DNA of 64,000 bases, from the NCBI RefSeq assembly GCF_018919145.1, contig NZ_JAHLQJ010000001.1:248001-312000 (forward strand), read 5' to 3'. Under the pieces are notes generated by a model that saw only the letters and a list, made by a program, of their open reading frames with translations, was not told the DNA's origin and did no database searches. Within the stretch, counting starts at the first letter, position 1; each line of letters begins with the position of its first letter. Origin of the DNA: Paenibacillus brevis. Lineage in GTDB: Bacteria; Bacillota; Bacilli; Paenibacillales; Paenibacillaceae. The translations under genes and the position numbers were made by a program. Below, one piece after another: positions 34,142-41,170 of the stretch.

Positions 34142-35097
34142 TGTCAGCCCCGCATCAAGTGCTAGTGGCTGGAAGTGCCAACATCGATATCATGCTCCAG
34201 GTTCCCCGCACGCCGCATCAGGGCGAATCGCTGGTGGTGGCCGGGCAGCGCACCGGACTTGGCGGCAAGGGCTCCAACCGGGCTATTGCCTTACAGCGGC
34301 TGGGACTGGACGTACAGTTCTGCTGCAAGCTGGGACAGGATAGAAGTGGCGATCTTGTATTTAGCAAGCTTCAGGCTGAAGGAATCGGAACCCGGCTGGT
34401 GAAGCGGGACGAGCATGTCGGTACGGGAACGGCCTATATCATGGTTGAACCTACCGGAAAAAACACGATTTTATCTTATTTGGGCGCGAATAATGCTTTT
34501 ACCAAGACGGATATTAACGAAATTGTGGATCAACTGCCGTCTTTCTCGTTTCTATCCCTGGAGCTGGAATGCAGCCTTTCCCTAATCGAGCAACTGCTAT
34601 ATCACGGTCGCAAGCAGGACAAGGTCATCATCGTGGATGCAGGACCTGTGCGAGAAATTGAGCTTGGTGAGTTTCGGGATATAGATATATTCAGCCCAAA
34701 TGAGACGGAGGCGGCTCAGTGGACGGGCTTTGCCATAGATACGGAGGAGGCGGCTCGTGAAGCTTGTCGCTATTTGTATGAGGCTACGGGCAGCAAGCGG
34801 GTGCTGCTCAAGCGCGGAGAGCATGGCGCGATGCTATATGACGGCCAGGATATCCGGAACTTCCCTGCCTACCGCAAGGCGGGGCAAGTGGTCGATACCA
34901 CAGCCGCAGGAGATTGCTTCATGGGGGCATTGACGTTGGGCATGGCCCGCAAGATGCCGCTGGATCAGGCCATTTATTATGCGAACGTGGCAGCGGCCAT
35001 TGCAGTAACGCGCTCGGGTGCGGCCACTTCGCTGCCAACAGGGGCAGAGGCGGATGCGATGTTTGCCAAGGCTCGGGAAGGGGGTTACGTCAAGTGA
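34141..35097 (+). CDS. PfkB-family sugar kinase, ribokinase-like
   Basis: 318 residues. N-terminal block AGSANIDIMLQVPRTP, sugar-binding GLGGKGSNRAIALQRLG, DAGPVREIELGEF, SPNETEA, LLKRGEHGAMLYD, and the catalytic/anion-hole DTTAAGDCFMGAL (the AAGD form is also seen in ribokinases). ATP-dependent phosphorylation of a pentose or hexose. Its place between an (alpha/alpha)6 glycosidase and an epimerase, and opposite an isomerase, suggests a ketose substrate such as D-ribulose or D-allulose (inference). ATG 34141 overlaps the previous stop by 1 nt. Confidence 0.92.
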   Translation: MSAPHQVLVAGSANIDIMLQVPRTPHQGESLVVAGQRTGLGGKGSNRAIALQRLGLDVQFCCKLGQDRSGDLVFSKLQAEGIGTRLVKRDEHVGTGTAYIMVEPTGKNTILSYLGANNAFTKTDINEIVDQLPSFSFLSLELECSLSLIEQLLYHGRKQDKVIIVDAGPVREIELGEFRDIDIFSPNETEAAQWTGFAIDTEEAAREACRYLYEATGSKRVLLKRGEHGAMLYDGQDIRNFPAYRKAGQVVDTTAAGDCFMGALTLGMARKMPLDQAIYYANVAAAIAVTRSGAATSLPTGAEADAMFAKAREGGYVK

Positions 35098-35759
35098 CAA
35101 ACAAGCTATCGTTATCGATTATGTGCGCGGATCAGCTTAATCTGAAGGGAGCCCTGGAGGATGCGGCGCACATTCGGGCGAACTTCATTCATGCCGATAT
35201 TATGGACGGCAACTTCGTGCACAACATCACGCTGGGCTTCGACCAACTGCGGTTGCTGGCCGAGAACTCATCCGTTCCGGTGGATGCCCACCTGATGGTC
35301 AGCAATCTGGATATGGCGATTCCGCTGGTGCTGGATACAAGCTGTACGCATGTCTGCTTCCATATCGAGGCGACTCATACACCAATTCGTTATTTGCGCC
35401 AAATCCGCGAGAGCGGCAAGCAGGCCGGAATTGCGATCAATCCGCACGGCTCGATCGACTTCTTGCAGCATTTGCATCAGTACGTGGATTACGTCTTGGT
35501 CATGACTGTAGAGCCTGGCTTTGCCGGGCAGAAGTTCCTGGAGCATACGGCGCTGAAAATCAAGGAGATTCGCGAGTTGATCGGCCCGGACAAGGACATT
35601 ATGGTCGACGGCAACATCGGTCTGGACAGTGCCCGGCTCTGCCGCGAGTACGGGGCCAATGTCTTCGTATTAGGCACCTCGGTAGCCTATAGCCAGCAGC
35701 AGATCAATGAAGCGCAGATTCAGACCTTCCGCGATAAACTAGATGTTCCGGTACAGTGA
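35094..35759 (+). CDS. Ribulose-/allulose-phosphate 3-epimerase family
   Basis: 221 residues, a (beta/alpha)8 epimerase. Blocks: LSIMCADQLNLKG, HADIMDGNFV (metal ligands), VDAHLMVSN, VMTVEPGFAGQKF, MVDGNIGLDSA, GTSVAYS. The SIMCAD start and MTVEPGFAGQ read more like D-allulose-6-phosphate 3-epimerase (AlsE) than housekeeping Rpe, which usually has VMSVNPGFGGQ. The start is GTG 35094 within the kinase stop (GTGA), with AGGGGG 9 nt upstream, so the genes are translationally coupled. Last gene of the operon before the repeat with its hairpin. Confidence 0.92.
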   Translation: MTNKLSLSIMCADQLNLKGALEDAAHIRANFIHADIMDGNFVHNITLGFDQLRLLAENSSVPVDAHLMVSNLDMAIPLVLDTSCTHVCFHIEATHTPIRYLRQIRESGKQAGIAINPHGSIDFLQHLHQYVDYVLVMTVEPGFAGQKFLEHTALKIKEIRELIGPDKDIMVDGNIGLDSARLCREYGANVFVLGTSVAYSQQQINEAQIQTFRDKLDVPVQ

Positions 35760-35791
35760 TCGAGGTATAAATCAGGTGTATCAAACGCTCC

Positions 35792-35923
35792 GAGGACTGG
35801 CCTGCGTCTGTCATTAGAGCTTTCTTATTGAAATCATATCAGAAGCAAGTGGCTGCGCGCAGGGATGCGTCTGTTCACTTGCTTTTCTTGTGCCGTTTAC
35901 AACGAAAAAAATTCAGTTTAAGT
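35792..35923. repeat. 132-bp direct repeat, copy A
   Basis: Starts GAGGACTGGCCTGCGTCTGT and ends in a CAGTTTAAGT tail. Copy B at 37091-37224 differs by six substitutions, a 3-nt insertion and a 1-nt deletion. It overlaps the stop of the small gene at 35918 by 6 nt and contains a terminator-like hairpin. No terminal inverted repeats or reading frame shared by both copies were found. Confidence 0.9.
35843..35888 (+). terminator. Terminator within repeat copy A
   Basis: AAGCAAGTG (35843-35851) pairs with CACTTGCTT (35876-35884), followed by TTCTTG. It lies 84 nt past the epimerase stop and is the likely end of the rightward operon. Confidence 0.6.
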
Positions 35924-36094
35924 ACGTTCATCTAATATCGACTCCGGATATTCCATCGTATCAGTCGTGGTCTCCTCAATCAGCCCGTTGTCCAGGGTCA
36001 CATTTCCCCCTCCGAGTCCTTCGTTGATCATGCGGTCAATGTCCAGAAAATACTCCTCCCTGCTGTCCTTGTCTTTCTGCTTACGCGTTGTCAT
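35918..36094 (-). CDS. Small acidic hypothetical protein (58 aa)
   Basis: ATG 36094 has GAGGAG 10 nt upstream and leads to a 58-residue soluble protein: basic start (MTTRKQKDKD), a central YFLDIDRMINEGLGGGNV, then an acidic Thr/Glu-rich end. No membrane segment, signal peptide or cysteine. No family recognised. The good ribosome site and the patterned sequence favour a real gene. Its last codons run into repeat copy A. It lies downstream of the orphan lipoprotein in the same direction with a gap of about 70 nt, so the two may form one transcript. Confidence 0.55.
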   Translation of the reverse strand: MTTRKQKDKDSREEYFLDIDRMINEGLGGGNVTLDNGLIEETTTDTMEYPESILDERT

Positions 36095-36164
36095 CTGGCA
36101 TGCGCTCCTCTATATGGGTGATTGATCTGTCCATAACAGTGTGCCCGGAGCGGGGGTGATCATT

Positions 36165-36680
36165 CTACTGTTCTTTTATAACAAATATGTACGTCCTCTC
36201 GCCTGATTCCCACGCTGCATCGATTTTAAACCCTCTATAGTTCATTTTAGCGGATTCAAATTGTGAATTTAGGCCTGATGTTAAGTTCTTGCCAAGAATA
36301 AAGCTGAATTTATTATCTTTATTAGTCAAAGAAATCTTAGGAGAAAGCTTGTCCGGATATAGATAATTGCCATCGGAACTGAGCATGCTATCTTTAACTG
36401 TGACCTCGATGGGTTGTTCCCCCTCGAATTCCAGCAATAGCATCTCGGTAGTCTTTATACTTTTGATTTCTGACAAAGATTCATCTGCAAAGAAGGCTTT
36501 GAAGGTATCCATCGAATTCAGTTCCTGATTCACGGAGGTACAAGCAATTACATGTTCTCCGGCAATTACTCTGAGTTTATCGCCTTCCCTCATTTCCCTT
36601 ATTTCTTCATTGTTTCCTAGACAGCCGCTCAACCCCAATAAAAACAGCAGAAGCACTACACCTTGTTTGATATAAAACAA
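36165..36680 (-). CDS. Orphan lipoprotein
   Basis: 171 residues. Hydrophobic start with lipobox LSGC (Cys near residue 20), so it should be anchored to the outer membrane face. The mature part has alternating charged strands (TTEMLLLEFEGEQPIEVTV, KISLTNKDNKFSFILG, RTYIFVIKEQ at the C-terminus) and looks like a small beta-rich domain. No family recognised. The local base composition is more AT-rich than the neighbouring sugar operons, which may point to a separate origin. It lies between the two repeat copies. Confidence 0.75.
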   Translation of the reverse strand: MFYIKQGVVLLLFLLGLSGCLGNNEEIREMREGDKLRVIAGEHVIACTSVNQELNSMDTFKAFFADESLSEIKSIKTTEMLLLEFEGEQPIEVTVKDSMLSSDGNYLYPDKLSPKISLTNKDNKFSFILGKNLTSGLNSQFESAKMNYRGFKIDAAWESGERTYIFVIKEQ

Positions 36681-37090
36681 CTCCTTTACTTCATTTGCAT
36701 TTTTTAAAAATTTCCTGTTGCTGTTTGACCATGTTCCTGCTAATATAAAGGAGCATTAATTTTGGAAAGCTAATATTCAGTATATTTCAGGAGTCTTTCC
36801 AAGCAGATAATTTTTGACCACTTCCCTTTTGGGGTAAGTTAAGGCCATACGGACAGCCGGGTCAAATGCCGATTGGCAACCCTAGAGTTGCCTTATTGAT
36901 TGAGTTAAAAGCTCAAATTTTATAAGTTGGTTACTTTACAACCAGTGCATTTGCACATCAACTTGTGAAACGGTCAATAAGAGTGGTAAAGGCGATTATT
37001 TGCTATATAGACTCTGATCAACGGGATATATTTGAATATTAAGGGACTTTCCATGAAATTAAGTATTTTATGGACTGGCGGATGGCGGCT

Positions 37091-37224
37091 GAGGACTGGC
37101 CTGCGTCTGTCATTAGAGCTTTCTTAATATTGAAATCATATCACAAGCAAGTGACTGTGCGCTGGGATGCGTCTGTTCACTTGCTTTTTTGTGCCGTTTA
37201 CGACGAAAAAAATTCAGTTAAAGT
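37091..37224. repeat. 132-bp direct repeat, copy B
   Basis: Same orientation as copy A, about 1.3 kb away. It keeps the AAGCAAGTG/CACTTGCTT hairpin followed by TTTT. No rightward gene lies upstream that needs a terminator here, so this looks like a duplicated end of the sugar operon. Confidence 0.9.
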
Positions 37225-37228
37225 GCGA

Positions 37229-37260
37229 GTTCAAAAGTCACAAAAGATGACTTTTTGAAC
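37229..37260 (+). promoter_or_regulatory. Stem-loop before the carboxynorspermidine operon
   Basis: GTTCAAAAGTCA (37229-37240) pairs with TGACTTTTTGAAC (37248-37260), loop CAAAAGA. It ends about 13 nt before the AGGACAGGAG ribosome region of the dehydrogenase gene. It could be a leader control element or an mRNA 5' stabiliser. Confidence 0.5.
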
Positions 37261-37291
37261 ATCCTCTTAAAGGACAGGAGAATGATGAACA

Positions 37292-38548
37292 ATGGGAAAA
37301 GCTCTAATTATCGGATGTGGCGGCGTGGCTTCAGTAGCTATTCATAAATGCGTCCAAAACAGTGAAGTATTTGAAGAAATCTGCATTGCCAGCCGGACGA
37401 AGTCCAAATGTGATGACCTGAAGGCCAAGCTCGACGGAGGCAAGACCAAAATTACGACCGCTCAAGTCGATGCTAATAATGTTGATGAGTTGATTGCGCT
37501 CATTAACGAAGTGAAGCCTGACATCGTGATGAACCTGGCTCTTCCTTATCAGGACCTGACGATTATGGACGCTTGCCTGGCAACCAAGACCAACTACATG
37601 GATACCGCGAACTACGAGCCGGAAGATACGGCGAAATTTGAATACAAATGGCAATGGGAGTACCGGGAGCGCTTCGAGCAAGCTGGAATTACCGCCCTGC
37701 TGGGCAGCGGCTTCGACCCGGGTGTAACCGGCGTATTCTCTGCTTACGCGCTGAAGCACTATTTTGACGAGATTGAATATATCGATATTCTGGACTGCAA
37801 TGCCGGCGATCATGGCTATCCGTTTGCAACCAACTTCAACCCTGAGATCAATATCCGTGAAGTATCGGCTAACGGAAGATACTGGGAGAACGGGGAATGG
37901 ATCGAGACGAAGCCGATGGAAATCAAGCGCGTCTACAACTTCCCGGAAGTCGGCGAAAAAGATATGTACCTGCTGTACCACGAGGAGCTTGAGTCCCTTG
38001 CAGAGAACATTCCTGGCTTGAAGCGCATTCGCTTCTTCATGACCTTCGGCCAAAGCTACCTTACCCACTTGAAATGCCTGGAGAATGTCGGCATGACCTC
38101 GATCGAGCCGATCGAATTCGAAGGCAAGCAGATCATTCCGCTGCAATTCCTGAAGGCTGTGCTGCCTGATCCATCGTCCCTCGGTCCTCGCACCAAGGGC
38201 AAGACGAATATCGGCTGCATCTTCAAGGGGAAGAAAGACGGCAAGGATAAGATGTACTACGTATACAATGTATGCGACCATGAGGCGTGCTTCAAGGAAG
38301 TCGGCTCTCAAGCTGTAGCTTATACTACAGGCGTTCCTGCCATGATCGGTGCGATGATGCTGATGACAGGGAAATGGAATAAACCAGGCGTGTACAATAT
38401 TGAAGAGTTTGATCCGGATCCATTCATGGATGCGTTGAATACATGGGGATTGCCATGGCAGGAGAGCTTTGATCCGGAACTGGTGGATGCCTATCCGGAG
38501 GACCAACCCTCTTCCGAGACTGCACGGGAAACGGAGTTCGTAAGATAA
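37292..38548 (+). CDS. Carboxynorspermidine dehydrogenase (saccharopine-dehydrogenase family)
   Basis: 418 residues. Reductively couples a diamine with aspartate beta-semialdehyde to carboxy(nor)spermidine, using NADPH, in an alternative polyamine route. Rossmann start ALIIGCGGVASVAIHKC, then MNLALPYQDLTIMDACL, GSGFDPGVTGVFSAYAL, CNAGDHGYPFATNFNPEINI (20 shown) and YTTGVPAMIGAMMLMTG. These match the CANSDH branch rather than lysine-pathway saccharopine dehydrogenases, and the adjacent decarboxylase confirms it. ATG 37292 follows CAGGAG. TAAATG joins it to the next gene without a gap. Confidence 0.92.
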   Translation: MGKALIIGCGGVASVAIHKCVQNSEVFEEICIASRTKSKCDDLKAKLDGGKTKITTAQVDANNVDELIALINEVKPDIVMNLALPYQDLTIMDACLATKTNYMDTANYEPEDTAKFEYKWQWEYRERFEQAGITALLGSGFDPGVTGVFSAYALKHYFDEIEYIDILDCNAGDHGYPFATNFNPEINIREVSANGRYWENGEWIETKPMEIKRVYNFPEVGEKDMYLLYHEELESLAENIPGLKRIRFFMTFGQSYLTHLKCLENVGMTSIEPIEFEGKQIIPLQFLKAVLPDPSSLGPRTKGKTNIGCIFKGKKDGKDKMYYVYNVCDHEACFKEVGSQAVAYTTGVPAMIGAMMLMTGKWNKPGVYNIEEFDPDPFMDALNTWGLPWQESFDPELVDAYPEDQPSSETARETEFVR

Positions 38549-39676
38549 ATGCGCTTTGATGACCTGCCTACACCATGCTATGTAGTAGACGAAAGTCTGC
38601 TGGAAAGAAACCTGAAAATTCTAGGCGGTATCATGGAACGCACAGGGGCCAAGATCATTTTGGCCCAGAAGGCGTTCTCGATGTACACCACCTACCCGCT
38701 GATCGGCAAATACCTTAGCGGTACGGCTGCCAGCGGCTTGTATGAGGCCCGTCTGGGACATGAGGAAATGGGCAAAGAGAATCATGTGTTTGCTCCGGCT
38801 TACCGGGACGATCAGATGGATGAAATTGTGGAGCTATGCGACCATGTTATCTTCAATTCGTTCTCCCAGGTGGAGAAGTATCGGGATAAAGTGCTTGCGG
38901 CCGGCAAAAAAATCGGTCTGCGCATCAATCCCGAATGCTCCACTCAAGTAGGTCATGATATTTACAACCCTTGTGCCATCGGCTCCCGATTCGGCGTAAC
39001 GATCGGGCAATTCCGCCCAGAGCTGATGGAAGGCGTCTCGGGCTTCCACTTCCATACCCTGTGCCAGCAGGATTCTGATGATCTTGCAACAACGCTCGAT
39101 GCGATTGAAGAGAAATTCGGTCCTTGGCTCTCGGAGCTGGAGTGGATCAACTTCGGCGGCGGTCATCATATTACACGTGAGGACTACAATATTCCCCTGC
39201 TGGAGCAATGCATTAAGCGCATGCAGGAAAAGTACGGTCTAGAGGTCTATCTGGAGCCGGGCGAAGCGGTGGCTTTGAATGCCGGATTCCTGATCACAAC
39301 TGTACTGGATACGATGCAAAACGGAATGGACATCGCCATCGTCGATGCCTCCGCCTCCTGCCATATGCCAGACGTGCTGGAAATGCCTTACCGCCCGCCG
39401 CTGCTCGGCTCGGGCGAACCCGGGGAAAAGACCCATACGTACCGCCTGGGCGGACCGACCTGTCTTTCAGGCGATAATATCGGCGATTATTCGTTTGATC
39501 AGCCGCTGAAGCCCGGCGATCGCCTGGTGTTCGGCGATATGGCCATCTACTCAATGGTGAAGAACACCACCTTTAACGGCATGCCGCTGCCTGCTCTGGT
39601 TTACCAAGACAAAAACGGTGACTGTGAAGTGATTCATGCGTTTGGATATGAGGATTTTAAGATGAGATTGGCTTAA
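38549..39676 (+). CDS. nspC: Carboxynorspermidine decarboxylase
   Basis: 375 residues, PLP-dependent, alanine-racemase-fold decarboxylase. Removes the carboxyl group from carboxynorspermidine or carboxyspermidine to give the triamine. Blocks: TPCYVVDESLLERNL, LAQKAFSMY (Schiff-base Lys), INPECSTQ, SRFGVTIGQF, FHFHTLCQQ, INFGGGHHIT, EPGEAVALNAG, and the second active-site motif DASASCHMPDVLEMPYRPP (19 shown). The 1-nt-spaced start right after the dehydrogenase shows a single operon. It ends at a strong terminator. The product is probably spermidine in this group (inference). Confidence 0.94.
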   Translation: MRFDDLPTPCYVVDESLLERNLKILGGIMERTGAKIILAQKAFSMYTTYPLIGKYLSGTAASGLYEARLGHEEMGKENHVFAPAYRDDQMDEIVELCDHVIFNSFSQVEKYRDKVLAAGKKIGLRINPECSTQVGHDIYNPCAIGSRFGVTIGQFRPELMEGVSGFHFHTLCQQDSDDLATTLDAIEEKFGPWLSELEWINFGGGHHITREDYNIPLLEQCIKRMQEKYGLEVYLEPGEAVALNAGFLITTVLDTMQNGMDIAIVDASASCHMPDVLEMPYRPPLLGSGEPGEKTHTYRLGGPTCLSGDNIGDYSFDQPLKPGDRLVFGDMAIYSMVKNTTFNGMPLPALVYQDKNGDCEVIHAFGYEDFKMRLA

Positions 39677-39684
39677 AAATGATG

Positions 39685-39716
39685 AAAGCGCGAGGGCCTC
39701 AGCCCTCGCGCTTTTT
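39685..39716. terminator. Terminator of the carboxynorspermidine operon
   Basis: AAAGCGCGAGGGC pairs with GCCCTCGCGCTTTTT around a short loop; 9 nt after the nspC stop. Nearly the same hairpin recurs at 41109. Confidence 0.88.
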
Positions 39717-39910
39717 AAATGATGTAATACTTGCAAATCGTGAGTATTGCACTAACCCATTCCACATCCCGATGCAGGATACGGCACGGAAGAACCGTGC
39801 TCCAAAGTAGACATTTCCGCCTTTAATGTGATCTCTCAATCCCCATCCTCCGCTCCTGCAAAACCCGATATTCCATTTCTGTAGTCGACAAGAGGCAGCT
39901 ATTGTACGGC

Positions 39911-40969
39911 TTAGCCAACCGTCGAGACCACATTTCCTTCCTGATCCTTAATATAAGTTTTCACGATTTGAATAATTAACCCGTCGTAAGAGGATATCTC
40001 GATGGCCCCTTCTTTGGCCTGAAGCTTCTGGGACAGTTCCATGGAGACCGCCGGACTCAGATGTAGTCGGACCGCCTCCTCACCCATTTCGCAGGAAGTT
40101 GCTTCGTTCGACTCCAGAATAATTTGGCAATCGCGGCTGGCCAAGGTTAAGTCCTTGTCTTTTAGCAGTCGTCCCCGCAGCAGCTTGCCTACCGTCTCAG
40201 CCTGCTTGGCTCCCAGGGTCAGCTTGGCTGGCGTCTTGCCGAACAACTTCTTCTTGCCAGGCTCAAAGGCCAGTTGGTCGACAAACAGGAATCCCGTATT
40301 GGAGCCATCTCGCTCAATCCCTTGCTCTACGGCCTCGGCAATAGCAGGAATTTGCAGCATGGAATCCCGAGACAAGTCGGTGACATACCCCGGAATGACG
40401 GACTGCCCTGCTTCCAGCAGACCTGTGGTGCTCCAGGTTTTCATCGCCTCAAGCTCATCTCCGGAGATACCGACCATTTGCAGGAATTCCACTCTGCCGT
40501 TGGGAGTATGTACAGCCGGAAGCTCAGGGTCTTCTGTGAAGGCCAACGCCGTTAACAGCGTGTCCGCTCCCAGGCAGATAGGCCCATTAGCATCCATATA
40601 GTCACCGCCCACAAAGATATTTCCACTGTTAAAGACGTATCGTCCCATATTTTGCAGCAGATTCAGCGCCCACATCGGAGGTTGTTCCTCATCTTCTTGC
40701 CTGGCTACACGAAAGGTAAGCTCAAATCCGTAGCCGCTGTAAGTCGTATCCTCGGATTCCTTGGCATACAGCTCAGAGAAACCAAAAGTGACGATATGCC
40801 AATGCGGAACCGGGTTGGTGGCTTTATAGGCGCTAAGACCGTCCAGCGGGTCATTTCCTCCAAGCTGATAGGGGAGTGAAGTACCGTAATGCTTAGGCTC
40901 CTGTTCTCCGTATAAACGCTTCATTTGCTCTTCGATCGCGTCCCAACCAACTGCAACATCCTCGCTCAT
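39911..40969 (-). CDS. SUFU-domain protein
   Basis: 352 residues, no signal peptide or membrane segment. The N-terminal 200 residues match the suppressor-of-fused domain: GWDAIEEQMKRLYG, PKHYGT, DGLSAYKA, PHWHIVTFGFSELY, YGFELTFRVAR, then NLLQNMGRYVF. Bacterial SUFU proteins are common immunity proteins of polymorphic toxins, but also occur alone. No toxin gene is next to it. The C-terminal 150 residues are unplaced. It stands as a single gene between two near-identical hairpins. Confidence 0.85.
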   Translation of the reverse strand: MSEDVAVGWDAIEEQMKRLYGEQEPKHYGTSLPYQLGGNDPLDGLSAYKATNPVPHWHIVTFGFSELYAKESEDTTYSGYGFELTFRVARQEDEEQPPMWALNLLQNMGRYVFNSGNIFVGGDYMDANGPICLGADTLLTALAFTEDPELPAVHTPNGRVEFLQMVGISGDELEAMKTWSTTGLLEAGQSVIPGYVTDLSRDSMLQIPAIAEAVEQGIERDGSNTGFLFVDQLAFEPGKKKLFGKTPAKLTLGAKQAETVGKLLRGRLLKDKDLTLASRDCQIILESNEATSCEMGEEAVRLHLSPAVSMELSQKLQAKEGAIEISSYDGLIIQIVKTYIKDQEGNVVSTVG

Positions 40970-41108
40970 CTACGTTCCTCCATAATTTCTGGTCTAATTT
41001 TATTCAGTATAAGACTGCCATAGATTTACATTCAACCTTATAGCCCTATCGGACGGGAAAAGGATTCCTTTGTCCTAGCTCAAATAGACCGATTGGCCTA
41101 ACAAGATG

Positions 41109-41140
41109 AAAGCGCGAGGGCCACGGCCTTCGCGCTTTTT
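41109..41140. terminator. Terminator-like hairpin, near copy of 39685
   Basis: AAAGCGCGAGGGCC pairs with GGCCTTCGCGCTTTTT. It lies 30 nt beyond the stop of the siderophore-binding gene and can serve it on the leftward strand. It shares GATGAAAGCGCGAGGGC with the hairpin at 39681-39716. Confidence 0.75.
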
Positions 41141-41170
41141 GTTGATCAGAAATCTGTTGTATACGGACTT

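Larger units (their letters stand above)
36681..37291. other. 610-bp non-coding stretch
   Basis: No supported gene. It contains an inverted repeat TTGGAAAG/CTTTCCAA (36762-36802), a small hairpin GGCAAC/GTTGCC (36875-36892), repeat copy B (37091-37224) and the stem-loop at 37229-37260. The left part is AT-rich. The one ORF across copy B (37070-37258) is discounted because copy A breaks the frame. Confidence 0.6.

Noticed and set aside
25094-35759. Classical L-fucose catabolic operon
   Set aside because: FucI is present, but there is no FucK-type kinase or FucA aldolase; the kinase is PfkB-type and an epimerase is linked instead.
36875-36892. Possible riboswitch around the GGCAAC/GTTGCC hairpin
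   Set aside because: Only one small stem, no second paired element, far from the next gene and not matching any consensus I know.
35792-37224. Composite transposon or insertion sequence
   Set aside because: No transposase, no terminal inverted repeats and no target duplication could be seen.
37070-37258. 62-residue ORF spanning repeat copy B
   Set aside because: Copy A has a 1-nt difference that breaks the frame, so the repeat is unlikely to be coding.
37331-38506. 391-residue leftward ORF within the dehydrogenase gene
   Set aside because: Antisense shadow; the rightward frame has all family motifs and an operon partner.
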